A stretch of DNA of 64,000 bases from contig NZ_JAKRFD010000005.1 in the NCBI RefSeq assembly GCF_022348185.1, forward strand, positions 1-64,000, written 5' to 3'. Positions 24,470 through 35,484 of this stretch are shown piece by piece. A program made the translations under genes and the position numbers. The notes beneath the pieces are model-generated. The model searched no databases. It saw only the letters and a list, made by a program, of their open reading frames with translations, and was not told where the DNA came from. Each line of letters starts with the position of its first letter. Position 1 is the first letter of the stretch. The DNA comes from Epibacterium sp. Ofav1-8 (GTDB lineage Bacteria > Pseudomonadota > Alphaproteobacteria > Rhodobacterales > Rhodobacteraceae).

Positions 24470-25888
24470 ATGCAGCCCCATTTTGCCGTGCCCAATCTGG
24501 CCGTTCCAACCTTTGCCCCCGCCTCCGACGCGGGGCTTCCCCTGCACATCGTCACTGAACGCACACTGGACGCCTGGCTGGCGCAACAGGACGGCACCAC
24601 CGCAGGCTGGGCGCGCTCTATGGGCTTTGCCGGCGCATGGGGGCAGGTTGTGGTGCTGCCGGGTGCAGATGGCACCATCCGCGGCGCATTGATCGGTGCA
24701 GGCACGCCCAAAACCCGCCAGCGCCAGCGATTCCTTTTGGCCGCAGCCGCTGCAAAACTGCCCGAAGGCACCTATGCGCTGGCCTCGGATCTGCCCGCGG
24801 ATCTGTCAGCAGAGGTCGAATGCTTCGGCTGGTTGATGGCGCAATATGCCTTTGATCGCTATGCAAAAACCACTGGAGCCAAGGCCTGCCTGATCGCCCC
24901 CGACGGCGTTGACGCCGCCCGCGTGGAGGCGATGGCCGCAGGCGAAACCTTCACCCGCACGCTGATCAACACCCCCGCCGAGGACATGGGACCGGCAGAG
25001 TTGCAGCAGGCCGTCGAATCGCTGGCCGAGGTGCACGGAGCCACCGTGAGCACCGTGATCGGCGAAGATTTGCTGGCGCAGAACTTTCCGCTCATTCACA
25101 CCGTGGGCCGCGCCGCGGACCGCGCGCCGCGCCTGATCGATATGCGCTGGGGCAACGAGGGGCCGACGCTCACGCTGGTGGGCAAGGGCGTGTGTTTCGA
25201 CACCGGTGGTCTGAACCTCAAACCCGGTGCCAGCATGGCGCTTATGAAAAAAGACATGGGCGGCTCTGCAAATGTGCTGGGACTGGCGCATATGATTATG
25301 GCGACGGGTCTCAGGCTGCAATTGCGGGTGCTGATCCCGGCGGTCGAAAACGCCGTCTCCGGCCTTGCCTTCCGCCCCGGCGATATCTTCACCTCCCGCA
25401 AGGGGCTGACGGTTGAGGTCAACAACACCGATGCCGAGGGCCGTCTGGTGCTGGCCGATGCGCTGGCGCTGGCTCAGGAAGACACCCCCGATCTGCTGAT
25501 TTCCATGGCCACCCTGACCGGGGCGGCACGGGTGGCTGTCGGCACCGACATTGCCCCGTTTTTTACCGACCGCGAGGGCGATGCGGTGACACTGGCGAGC
25601 AACGCACAGGACGCGGCGGATCCGGTCTGGCGGCTGCCGTTTCATGACCCCTACGAGGCCATGATCGAGCCCGGTATTGCCGATCTGGACAATGCCCCAG
25701 CGGGGGGATTTGCCGGGGCGATCACCGCCGCTTTGTTCCTGCGCCGCTTTGCCGGTGATGCGCGCTACATGCATTTCGACGTCTTTGGATGGAGCCCCTC
25801 CAGCCTGCCCGCACGGCCCAAAGGCGGCGTTGGTCAAGGCACCCGCGCCTTGTTTCAGGCCCTACCAGAAATGCTGGGACTGTCATGA
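24470..25888 (+). CDS. M17 leucyl aminopeptidase family protein
   Basis: This 472-residue metallopeptidase removes N-terminal residues from peptides. The C-terminal catalytic domain carries GKGVCFDTGGLNLKP (metal-binding Asp), KKDMGGSA (catalytic Lys) and the M17 signature NTDAEGRLVLADAL. The N-terminal 150 residues form the variable domain. The start at ATG 24470 has AGAGG upstream. The next gene, an NlpC/P60 hydrolase, overlaps its stop by 4 bases, suggesting a shared role in peptide or murein fragment turnover. Confidence 0.92.
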   Translation: MQPHFAVPNLAVPTFAPASDAGLPLHIVTERTLDAWLAQQDGTTAGWARSMGFAGAWGQVVVLPGADGTIRGALIGAGTPKTRQRQRFLLAAAAAKLPEGTYALASDLPADLSAEVECFGWLMAQYAFDRYAKTTGAKACLIAPDGVDAARVEAMAAGETFTRTLINTPAEDMGPAELQQAVESLAEVHGATVSTVIGEDLLAQNFPLIHTVGRAADRAPRLIDMRWGNEGPTLTLVGKGVCFDTGGLNLKPGASMALMKKDMGGSANVLGLAHMIMATGLRLQLRVLIPAVENAVSGLAFRPGDIFTSRKGLTVEVNNTDAEGRLVLADALALAQEDTPDLLISMATLTGAARVAVGTDIAPFFTDREGDAVTLASNAQDAADPVWRLPFHDPYEAMIEPGIADLDNAPAGGFAGAITAALFLRRFAGDARYMHFDVFGWSPSSLPARPKGGVGQGTRALFQALPEMLGLS

Positions 25889-26625
25889 CCCGCACCCGCA
25901 TCTCCCGCCCCGTTGCAGACCTGTGCAATGCGCCAAACAGCGCGCGCGAGCGGCAATTGCTGATGGGCGATCACGCCGAGATCCTGTCGCGCCAAGACGG
26001 CTGGTGCCACCTGCGCGCCGAAAAGGATGGCTACACGGGTTGGGTGGCCGAAGATCATCTGGCAGACCCGCTTGCCATGACCCATTGGGTCAGCGCCCCC
26101 GCCACCCATGCCTATACGCGCGCAGATCTGAAATCGCCGGAGCTGACCTCGCTCAGCCTCGGCAGTCAGCTGGCGGTTCGGGGCACAGAGGCGCGTTTTG
26201 CCCAGACAGATCAGGGGTTTGTGCCGCTGGTCCATCTGACCCCGCTGGACACGCGCGCGTCTGATCCGGTGGCAGTCGCCGAAACGCTCATGGGTACGCC
26301 TTATCTTTGGGGGGGCAATAGCCGCTTTGGCATTGATTGTTCCGGTCTGGTGCAACTGTCCTGCCATGCCTGCGGTATCGACTGCCCCGGCGACAGCGGT
26401 CCGCAGGAGGCCTGTTTGGGCAGGCTTTTGCCCGAGGGCAGCCCTTATGAGCGGGGGGACCTCTTGTTCTGGAAGGGCCATGTGGGGTGGGTGCGTGACC
26501 CGCTGATGTTGCTGCATGCCAATGCCCATACCATGGCGGTGACGCTGGAGCCCCTTCAGGCCGCCATCACCCGCATTTTAGAACAGGGTGACGGGCCGGT
26601 GACCGCCCATAAACGCTTGGGCTGA
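25885..26625 (+). CDS. NlpC/P60 cysteine peptidase with SH3-like N-terminus
   Basis: This 246-residue protein has an N-terminal bacterial SH3-like part (about residues 1-120, including GDHAEILSRQDGWCHLRA and GYTGWVAEDHL). A catalytic NlpC/P60 domain follows with FGIDCSGLVQLS (Cys) and GDLLFWKGHVGWV (His). Relatives cut murein peptides, for example between D-Glu and diaminopimelate. There is no signal peptide, so it probably acts on recycled muropeptides in the cytoplasm with the coupled aminopeptidase. ATGA overlap fixes the start. Confidence 0.9.
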   Translation: MTRTRISRPVADLCNAPNSARERQLLMGDHAEILSRQDGWCHLRAEKDGYTGWVAEDHLADPLAMTHWVSAPATHAYTRADLKSPELTSLSLGSQLAVRGTEARFAQTDQGFVPLVHLTPLDTRASDPVAVAETLMGTPYLWGGNSRFGIDCSGLVQLSCHACGIDCPGDSGPQEACLGRLLPEGSPYERGDLLFWKGHVGWVRDPLMLLHANAHTMAVTLEPLQAAITRILEQGDGPVTAHKRLG

Positions 26626-26674
26626 ACCGCCCTTAATGGATGTCTGGCGAAAACCTCGCAATTAAGAGACGGTG

Positions 26675-26741
26675 GGATCGCGTAAGCGATCCGATCCGGG
26701 CCGGGGCCGCGCGGGGCCAAAGGCCCCGCGCGGCCCCGGCC
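26675..26741. repeat. Paired extragenic hairpins (small GTAA loop plus 20-bp perfect stem)
   Basis: GGATCGC-GTAA-GCGATCC (26675-26692) is followed 6 bases on by a perfect 20-bp stem (26699-26718 with 26722-26741) closed by AAA. Nearly the whole structure is G and C. It lies between two convergent genes. A similar pair is at 61184-61234. Confidence 0.8.
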
Positions 26742-26790
26742 ATCCCCCAAAAACCCGTGAACTGCGGCGCAACCGCCGTTTAATCCACGG

Positions 26791-27135
26791 CTATTCCACG
26801 GCGCGGATCAATTTGCGCTCCAGAACCCGAAGCACTGTTTTGAGATCATTGCCGCGTTTCAGGATCTGACCGTCCATCCCCACAACCGAATATTGCCCCT
26901 GCCGATTTCGCAGCTTGGGGCGTTTCTCAATCCGATAAAGCGGATTCTCAGCGGTGCGGCGAAATACGGAAAACACGGCCATTTCGCGCAGATGCGACAG
27001 GCCGTAGTCGCGCCATTCCCCGGCGGCAACCATGCGACCATAAAGCGACATGATCACAGAAAGTTCGCTCCGGTGGAAAACGATCTGCTCGGGCGGTGGC
27101 GAAGGCGGGAAGGCCCCGGTGCTCTGTTGGTTCAT
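26791..27135 (-). CDS. DUF2794 family protein
   Basis: This small 114-residue protein starts with a proline-rich N-terminus and continues with IVFHRSELSVIMSLYGRMVAAG and YRIEKRPKLRNRQGQYSVVG, as in DUF2794, a family of unknown function. ATG 27135 lies 31 bases after the ArsR stop, so the two may be co-transcribed. An AGAAGG sits unusually close to this ATG, leaving some doubt about the start. Confidence 0.8.
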   Translation of the reverse strand: MNQQSTGAFPPSPPPEQIVFHRSELSVIMSLYGRMVAAGEWRDYGLSHLREMAVFSVFRRTAENPLYRIEKRPKLRNRQGQYSVVGMDGQILKRGNDLKTVLRVLERKLIRAVE

Positions 27136-27166
27136 CCTTCTAAGGTCCGCGCATTTGCGCTGCAAA

Positions 27167-27880
27167 TCAAGCCTCTTCGCAGCTTTTGAGACCTGAGAGC
27201 CCCGCAAGTGCGCTACCAAGGCCCAGCCGCTCTTCCAGGGCGCGGTGCCCCGGTGCGGTCACCTCCAGCCCACGTCCGCGCAGTGGACGCCGCAGCCACC
27301 CTGCCTCCAGCGCATGGGTCAGGATCTGCCGCCCCATGGGACCGGCGATATGCAAACGCCGCTCTGTCCAGTCCATACAGGGCCGTGCAAAGGGCGCGCG
27401 CGTAACACGGTCTGGCAGGCACACGCCCAACCCCGCCCAGATCTCGCCCGCAACCGGATGAAAGCCGCCGCCTTCTTCGCGCAGATGCCCGCGCGCGATC
27501 AGCGCATCGGTCATCGCCACCGCGAGCGGTCCGGCGAGGTGATCATAACAGCTGCGCACCTGCGCCAGCCCACCTGCCTTGCGCCGCTGCGCCCGGTAAA
27601 GGCTGTCCATTGGCGCAATCGCCGCGAGCTGTTCCAGCGCCTGCGCGACCTCTGGTCCGGACAGGCGGTGAAACACACAGCGCCCACGCTTTTCTGCCAC
27701 CACGAGGCCCGCATCCTGCAACAGACGCAGATGCGCCGACGCGGTTTGGGGCGTGACCCCGGCGGCGCTGGCCAGTTCCTTATTGGTGAAGGAGCGCCCC
27801 TCCATCAGCTCGCAGAGCATCCGGGTGCGACTGGCATCCGCGATAGCCTGCCCGATGATATCAAAACGTGGTGTTGCCAT
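27167..27880 (-). CDS. ArsR-family winged-helix regulator
   Basis: This 237-residue protein has an ArsR-type DNA-binding domain at about residues 1-85 (FTNKELASAAGVTPQTASAH is the recognition region). A 150-residue C-terminal extension with a few Cys residues (CYDHLAGPLA, CLPDRV, PCMDWTERR) follows. It is much longer than metal-sensing ArsR repressors, so it belongs to the larger group with an attached domain that may sense another ligand. Its targets are unknown; DUF2794 is directly downstream. Confidence 0.85.
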   Translation of the reverse strand: MATPRFDIIGQAIADASRTRMLCELMEGRSFTNKELASAAGVTPQTASAHLRLLQDAGLVVAEKRGRCVFHRLSGPEVAQALEQLAAIAPMDSLYRAQRRKAGGLAQVRSCYDHLAGPLAVAMTDALIARGHLREEGGGFHPVAGEIWAGLGVCLPDRVTRAPFARPCMDWTERRLHIAGPMGRQILTHALEAGWLRRPLRGRGLEVTAPGHRALEERLGLGSALAGLSGLKSCEEA

Positions 27881-27965
27881 GGGAACACCCTAGCGCTGAT
27901 GCGGGGGGCTGCCCACGACAAACACTTCGCCCAGCGCCGAAGTCTCAGCGCGCGGGATCGCTCCG

Positions 27966-28592
27966 TCAGACCCCGTAGCGGGCGAGGAACATGTCGACAG
28001 CGGCGTCCGCGACGCGGTGAATTTCAGCCTCCGCAACGCTGTCGCGCAGGTTAAAGATCATCCGCGGGAATAGATCGGTGCGCAGCAAGGCCGCCCATTG
28101 CTCGGTTGCCATATCGAAATCCTCGATCTGCAATTCGCCCCGTGCGGTAGCAGCACGCAAATAGGATTTGAGCTTTTCGCGCTCGACCTGCGGGCCGCTG
28201 GCAAAGAACTCCCGCCCCAGATCGGGGAAGCGTTCGGTCTCGGCCACACAGATGCGATAGATCTTCTGGCCCACGTCAGACAGGATCACCGACAGGATAT
28301 GGCGTGCCACCAGCGTCAGCACCTGACGCGGGCTGGAGCCTTCGGGAAAGTCCTGTTGCTGGGTGGCATGCCGGGCACATTCACTGCGCGCCACTTCCAT
28401 AAACAACAAGCGTTTATCGGGAAAATAGCTGTATAGGGTCGCCTTGGAAACACCGGCTTCGCGGGCAATATCGTCAACACTGGCGCCTTCAAAACCATCG
28501 GCCAAAAAGACCTTGCGAGCCCCATCCAGCACCTGATCAAACTTCCGCCCCCTGCGCACGACAGCTGCGCTCTGGTTCGTCACTCTTTCCAT
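27966..28592 (-). CDS. TetR-family regulator
   Basis: This 208-residue protein has the N-terminal TetR helix-turn-helix at about residues 20-65 (ASVDDIAREAGVSKATLYSY), then an AefR-like C-terminal domain. The start at 28592 has GGGAGGAGG immediately before it; 69 further open codons upstream are not coding in character. It diverges from an AEC transporter, 228 bases away, which is its likely target. Confidence 0.88.
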   Translation of the reverse strand: MERVTNQSAAVVRRGRKFDQVLDGARKVFLADGFEGASVDDIAREAGVSKATLYSYFPDKRLLFMEVARSECARHATQQQDFPEGSSPRQVLTLVARHILSVILSDVGQKIYRICVAETERFPDLGREFFASGPQVEREKLKSYLRAATARGELQIEDFDMATEQWAALLRTDLFPRMIFNLRDSVAEAEIHRVADAAVDMFLARYGV

Positions 28593-28792
28593 CCTCCTCC
28601 CGCGCAACCGGGGCCGTCCCTTGCCCCCTTTGACTGCGCTAGCCCTAACGTCTGGCACTCCACCTGCCCAAAGGGCTTTTTCAAGCCCCTGTGGCGGACT
28701 GCAGTTTTTCAGCCATACCGCACCCGACAGCAGCAGGAAAGCGACAGTCGCGTGATCGCCCTGAATCCTGAACGCAAAAACGCTTTTTCTTC

Positions 28793-28811
28793 TGGTCAAC
28801 TCAGGTTACCA
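28793..28811. promoter_or_regulatory. Candidate TetR operator before the AEC transporter
   Basis: TGGTCAACTCAGGTTACCA is an imperfect 19-base palindrome (six of eight arm positions match) that ends 9 bases before the transporter ATG. It is a plausible binding site for the divergent TetR protein, from symmetry and position only. Confidence 0.35.
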
Positions 28812-28820
28812 ATTTCCGCG

Positions 28821-29753
28821 ATGGCCGAGATTTTCTTTCGCACACTTCCGTTCTTTGCAATCATCGGCCTTGGCTACTGGGCGGGCCGCACCCGGTTTTT
28901 CACCGATGAGGCGACAGCCTATCTTACGAAATTCGTGTTCTTCTTTCCGCTCTCGGCGATGATCTTTCGCTTTGCCGCGAACCTGTCTGTTGCAGAGATT
29001 TTCGACCCCAATCTGATCATCGGCTATCTGGCGGGCACGCTTGGCGTCTATCTGGTGGCGACCGTAGTGGCGATGCTGCGGCGGCAGGATATTTCGACCG
29101 CCGCGGTCGAGGCCCAATGCGCAGCGATCGGCAATGTCGGTTTTCTTGGCATCCCGATGATGGTGATCCTCTTTGGAGAGGGGGCTGTCGGACCGATGAT
29201 GCTGGTGCTGGCGGTGGATCTGGTGGTGTTTTCCTCGCTGATCGTGGTGCTGATCAATGCCCATCGCGGCGCGGGGCTGAGCCTTGCAACGCTGCGACTG
29301 GTGGGCGTGGGGCTGCTGAAAAACCCGATGATCCTGTCGATTGTTGCCGGTCTTGTATGGTCCGCAGGGCAGGTGCCGATCCCGACGCCGATGAATGATT
29401 TCCTTGCGATTCTGGGCGGTGCAGCCACCCCCGGTGCCTTGTTTGCGATTGGCGCATCACTGGCCTCCAAATCCGCGGAACGGGTGGAGGTCGCAGGCTG
29501 GCTGTCGTTTGCCAAACTGGTGTTGCACCCCTTGGGTGTGGCGGCGGGGGTGCTGTGGTTGATGCCGGTTACGCCATTTTCTGCGGCGGTGGCGATTTCT
29601 GCGGCGTCGCTGCCGGTGGCGGGCAATGTTTATATGCTGGCGCAACACTATGGCGTTGCGCCGCAACGGGCCTCGGCAGCGATCCTGATTTCGACTGTGG
29701 TGTCGATCGTGACGGTGCCCTTTGTCATCGCTTGGGCGAATACGCTGTTGTGA
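28821..29753 (+). CDS. AEC-family transporter
   Basis: This 310-residue integral membrane protein has about ten hydrophobic segments in two repeats. LGYWAGRTRFF near the start and AAIGNVGFLGIPMM in the middle are typical of the auxin efflux carrier family, whose bacterial members export organic acids such as malate or malonate. Substrate unknown. ATG 28821 is used because it opens the first membrane helix. It is divergent from a TetR regulator and followed by a compound palindromic repeat. Confidence 0.88.
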   Translation: MAEIFFRTLPFFAIIGLGYWAGRTRFFTDEATAYLTKFVFFFPLSAMIFRFAANLSVAEIFDPNLIIGYLAGTLGVYLVATVVAMLRRQDISTAAVEAQCAAIGNVGFLGIPMMVILFGEGAVGPMMLVLAVDLVVFSSLIVVLINAHRGAGLSLATLRLVGVGLLKNPMILSIVAGLVWSAGQVPIPTPMNDFLAILGGAATPGALFAIGASLASKSAERVEVAGWLSFAKLVLHPLGVAAGVLWLMPVTPFSAAVAISAASLPVAGNVYMLAQHYGVAPQRASAAILISTVVSIVTVPFVIAWANTLL

Positions 29754-29832
29754 GTTCGGCCGTAAGGCCGGACAGCGCCTGACCTTCCCCCCGGGAAGGC
29801 GCTTCACGCCTCCCCAAGGTCAGGCACAGTCC
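29754..29832 (-). repeat. Compound palindromic repeat, copy B
   Basis: In reverse orientation it matches the element at 14241-14343: GCCTGACCTT, GGGAGGCGTGAAGCGCC, TTCCC, then GAAGGTCAGGCGCTGTCCG and a terminal CGGCC-TTAC-GGCCG hairpin followed by GAAC. The inner stem of copy A is missing. It lies just after the AEC transporter stop. Confidence 0.8.
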
Positions 29833-29981
29833 TAAACACCAACTCAGCCTGTTTGGAAAAGCGATCTTCAGCCAATTGCAAGCTTCTCTGGCGCAAAAAC
29901 GGGCCGAGGCGACGTGCCAGCACTGGATTAATTCGCCCTGCCCCGTTAGCGATGAGCCAACACCGAATTATGGAGGTCTCG

Positions 29982-30827
29982 ATGGCAACTTCGATGGAAA
30001 CCCTGGCCGAGAACCGGGCCTTTGGCGGCACACAGGGCGTCTACCGCCACGCCAGTTCCGCCACCAACTGCGACATGACCTTTGGCCTGTTCCTGCCCGA
30101 AGAGGCCAAGGACGGCCCGGTGCCGCTGCTGTGGTATCTCTCCGGCCTCACATGCACCCATGAAAACGCCATGACAAAGGCCGGCGCGCAGGCGTGGTGC
30201 GCCGAGCAAGGCATCGCCATGGTGTTTCCCGACACCTCCCCACGCGGCGAAGGCGTCGCCAATGACGAGGCCTATGATCTGGGACAGGGTGCGGGCTTTT
30301 ATGTCAACGCGACCCAAGACCCATGGGCGCCGCATTTCCAGATGTGGGACTATGTGGCCGAAGAACTGCCCGCGCTCCTGGGCGAACAGTTCAACCTCGA
30401 CATGTCCCGTCAGGCCATCACCGGCCATTCCATGGGCGGTCACGGCGCGTTGACGCTGGCGATGAACCTGCCGGGGCGTTACCGGTCGGTGTCCGCCTTT
30501 GCGCCGATCTGCAACCCCACCAACAGCGACTGGGGCCGCAAACAGCTCAGCGCCTACCTTGGTGCGGATGAGAGCCTCTGGGCCAAACATGACGCGTCCC
30601 TCCTGATGCGCGATGTGGGCTTTGACGGTCCCGTTCTGATCGACACCGGCACGGCGGATCAATTTGGCGACTTGCTGAAAACCGAAGCGCTCGCCAGTGC
30701 CATCGCGGAACGCCGTCAGGAAGCCACCTTGCGGATGCAGAAGGGCTATGACCACAGCTACTTCTTTGTCTCCACCTTCATGGAGGAGCATGTCTCCTTC
30801 CACGCAGACGCCCTCTACCGGGAGTAA
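29982..30827 (+). CDS. fghA: S-formylglutathione hydrolase
   Basis: This 281-residue esterase hydrolyses S-formylglutathione to formate and glutathione in formaldehyde detoxification or C1 metabolism. LWYLSGLTCTHEN forms the oxyanion region and GHSMGGHGAL (Ser about 150) the nucleophile elbow; the late YDHSYFF holds the catalytic His. GGAGG precedes ATG 29982. The glutathione-dependent formaldehyde dehydrogenase usually next to it is absent from the window. It runs into the sthA gene after a few bases. Confidence 0.93.
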   Translation: MATSMETLAENRAFGGTQGVYRHASSATNCDMTFGLFLPEEAKDGPVPLLWYLSGLTCTHENAMTKAGAQAWCAEQGIAMVFPDTSPRGEGVANDEAYDLGQGAGFYVNATQDPWAPHFQMWDYVAEELPALLGEQFNLDMSRQAITGHSMGGHGALTLAMNLPGRYRSVSAFAPICNPTNSDWGRKQLSAYLGADESLWAKHDASLLMRDVGFDGPVLIDTGTADQFGDLLKTEALASAIAERRQEATLRMQKGYDHSYFFVSTFMEEHVSFHADALYRE

Positions 30828-30831
30828 CACC

Positions 30832-32346
30832 ATGACCGAGACCCCTTCCAAGTTCGACTATGACCTGATCGTCATCGGCTCCGGCCCCTCTGGCCGCACC
30901 GCCGCCATTCAGGCCGCCAAGCTCAAGCGCCGGGTGCTGGTGATTGACCGCAAGGATCGCCTGGGCGGGGTCTCTGTTCATACCGGCACGGTGCCCTCCA
31001 AGACGCTGCGGGAAACCGTGCTGAACCTCACCGGCTGGCGCGAGCGCAGTTTCTATGGCCGCGCCTACCGGGTGAAGGATCAGATCAAGGCCGAAGACCT
31101 GAAGGCGCGCCTGCATATGACGCTCGATCACGAGGTCGACGTGCTGGAACATCAGTTCAACCGCAACCACGTCGATATGCTGGCGGGCATGGCGCATTTC
31201 ACCGGCCCAAATGAAGTCGAGGTGGAAGTCGAGGCGGGCGACACCACCCGTGTCACCGGCGAGAAATTCCTGATCGCCACCGGCACCCGCACCTATCGCC
31301 CCGATACCGTGCCCTTTAACGGCAAGACCGTGGTGGATGGCGACGAGTTCCTGGAGATGGAGGAAATCCCGCGCTCGCTGATCGTCGTGGGGGCAGGCGT
31401 CATTGGCGTGGAATATGCCACCATGTTTTCAGCGCTGGATGTTCGCGTCACCCTGATCGAGCCACGCGACAGCTTCCTTGATTTCATCGACCAGCGGCTG
31501 ATCGAGGAATTTACCCACCAGATCCGAGAAAATGGCGTCGATCTGCGGCTGGGATCTGCGATCGAGAGCATCGAGGATGAAGGCAGCCATATCGAAGTGA
31601 CGCTGGAAAACGGCCGCCACGTGCGCGGCGAGATGCTGCTGTTTGCCGCCGGGCGCATGGGCAACACGGATCGGCTGAACCTCAAGGCCGTGGGGCTGGA
31701 GACCGATCATCGCGGCCGCCTTGAGGTGGAGCGCAAGACCTATCAGACCAAAGTGCCCCATATCTATGCCACCGGCGATGTGATCGGGCATCCATCGTTG
31801 GCCTCCACCTCGCTGCAGCAGGGGCGCGTTGCGGCCTGTCATGCGATGGATGTGCCCACCGTGCCAGAAAGCCCGTGGTTCCCCTATGGCATCTACTCGG
31901 TGCCGGAAATGTCCACCTGTGGGATGTCCGAAGAAGAACTGAAAGAGCGCGGCGTCCCGTATGAGGTCGGCATCGCGCGGTTTCGCGAAACCTCGCGCGG
32001 GCATATCATGGGGCTGGAGCACGGCATGCTGAAGATGCTGTTTTCGCTCAAGACCCGCCGGGTGCTGGGCGTGCAGATCGTCGGTGAGGGCGCCACCGAG
32101 CTGATCCACATTGCCCAGGCGGTGCTGAACCTCAAGGGTACGGTGGATTACTTCGTGCAGAACACCTTCAACTATCCGACCCTGGCCGAGGCCTATAAGA
32201 TCGCCGGGCTTGATGCCTTCAACCGGATGCCAATCCCGGATGAATACAAGGACCTGCGCGCGCCCTCCAAGGCCAAGAAAGCCCCGGCAAAGAAGGCAGA
32301 GGCGACAAAAGACGCACCCGCCAAAAAGGACAAGGCAGCAGAGTGA
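30832..32346 (+). CDS. sthA: Soluble (Si-specific) pyridine nucleotide transhydrogenase
   Basis: This 504-residue FAD flavoprotein transfers hydride between NADPH and [11 protein letters not shown] near the N-terminus binds [15 protein letters not shown] the second nucleotide, and [12 protein letters not shown] stands where disulfide reductases have the CxxxxC pair. The absence of both Cys supports transhydrogenase, not lipoamide dehydrogenase. The body ends near residue 475, then comes an odd tail of about 28 residues made mainly of Lys, Ala, Pro and Asp. ATG lies 4 bases after fghA, with GGAG inside the fghA end. The UPF0178 gene overlaps its stop. Confidence 0.9.
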   Translation: MTETPSKFDYDLIVIGSGPSGRTAAIQAAKLKRRVLVIDRKDRLGGVSVHTGTVPSKTLRETVLNLTGWRERSFYGRAYRVKDQIKAEDLKARLHMTLDHEVDVLEHQFNRNHVDMLAGMAHFTGPNEVEVEVEAGDTTRVTGEKFLIATGTRTYRPDTVPFNGKTVVDGDEFLEMEEIPRSLIVVGAGVIGVEYATMFSALDVRVTLIEPRDSFLDFIDQRLIEEFTHQIRENGVDLRLGSAIESIEDEGSHIEVTLENGRHVRGEMLLFAAGRMGNTDRLNLKAVGLETDHRGRLEVERKTYQTKVPHIYATGDVIGHPSLASTSLQQGRVAACHAMDVPTVPESPWFPYGIYSVPEMSTCGMSEEELKERGVPYEVGIARFRETSRGHIMGLEHGMLKMLFSLKTRRVLGVQIVGEGATELIHIAQAVLNLKGTVDYFVQNTFNYPTLAEAYKIAGLDAFNRMPIPDEYKDLRAPSKAKKAPAKKAEATKDAPAKKDKAAE

Positions 32347-32795
32347 GCGCGCTATACATCGACGCCGACGCCTGCCCGGTCAAAGCCGAGGCAGAGCGGG
32401 TCGCCACCCGCCACAAGTGGCGCATGTTTGTGGTCTCCAACGGCGGCCTCAGGCCCTCGCAAAACCCGCTGGTGGAAAACGTCATCGTGGATGCAGGCGC
32501 GGATGTGGCCGACATGTGGATCGCCGAACGCTGCGGGCCGGGCGATGTGGTGGTGACGGGAGACATCCCGCTGGCCGCCAAATGCATCGAGGCCGGCGCG
32601 CGGGTGCTGCGCCACAATGGCGAGCGCTTTACCGAGGCCAATATCGGCCAGCAACTGGCGATGCGCGATCTGATGACCGATTTGCGTGCCGCCAACCCTT
32701 TGGGGATGCAGGGCGGGGGCAAAGGGTTCTCGAAGGCGGATCGGTCGCGGTTCCTCGACTCGCTGGAGCGGGAGATCCGGGCCGCAAAAAGGTAA
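32343..32795 (+). CDS. UPF0178 (YaiI/YqxD) family protein
   Basis: This 150-residue protein has [16 protein letters not shown] at the N-terminus and [17 protein letters not shown] in the middle, the hallmarks of UPF0178, which has a PIN-like acidic pocket and unknown function. It starts with GTG at 32343, overlapping the sthA stop by 4 bases, so translation is coupled. It is the last gene before the convergent gyrB. Confidence 0.88.
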   Translation: MSALYIDADACPVKAEAERVATRHKWRMFVVSNGGLRPSQNPLVENVIVDAGADVADMWIAERCGPGDVVVTGDIPLAAKCIEAGARVLRHNGERFTEANIGQQLAMRDLMTDLRAANPLGMQGGGKGFSKADRSRFLDSLEREIRAAKR

Positions 32796-32948
32796 CCCGG
32801 CCCAAGCCAACGCCCCCGGCATCAGTCGCGGGACCGTCAATCCCGCAGCCGGGCTGCACTCTGCGCCTCAAGTGTCGCAGAGCATACGTTTCTCGGACGT
32901 TCCGTCTACTTTCGCGCAGGACCAAGCGGAACCCGCACAACGGAGCGG

Positions 32949-32974
32949 GGATCGCGCAATTACATGCGCGATCC
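32949..32974. other. Palindromic hairpin between UPF0178 and gyrB
   Basis: GGATCGCGCA-ATTACA-TGCGCGATCC forms a perfect 10-bp stem 8 bases from the gyrB stop. It has no T-run on either side, so it may protect mRNA ends or act as a weak terminator. The rest of the spacer shows nothing else clear. Confidence 0.55.
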
Positions 32975-32982
32975 TGTAAGCA

Positions 32983-35400
<2,418 letters not shown>

Positions 35401-35484
35401 TCACGCCTTCCTATTCTTAACTGTCGATTTTATACGCGTTCCGGGGCGGGATGTCACGCGCAAGCCCCCTTTTTTCTTAGGGAA

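Noticed and set aside
30832-32346. sthA being lipoamide dehydrogenase or another disulfide reductase
   Set aside because: The redox CxxxxC pair is absent ([11 protein letters not shown]), and the overall pattern fits Si-specific transhydrogenase.
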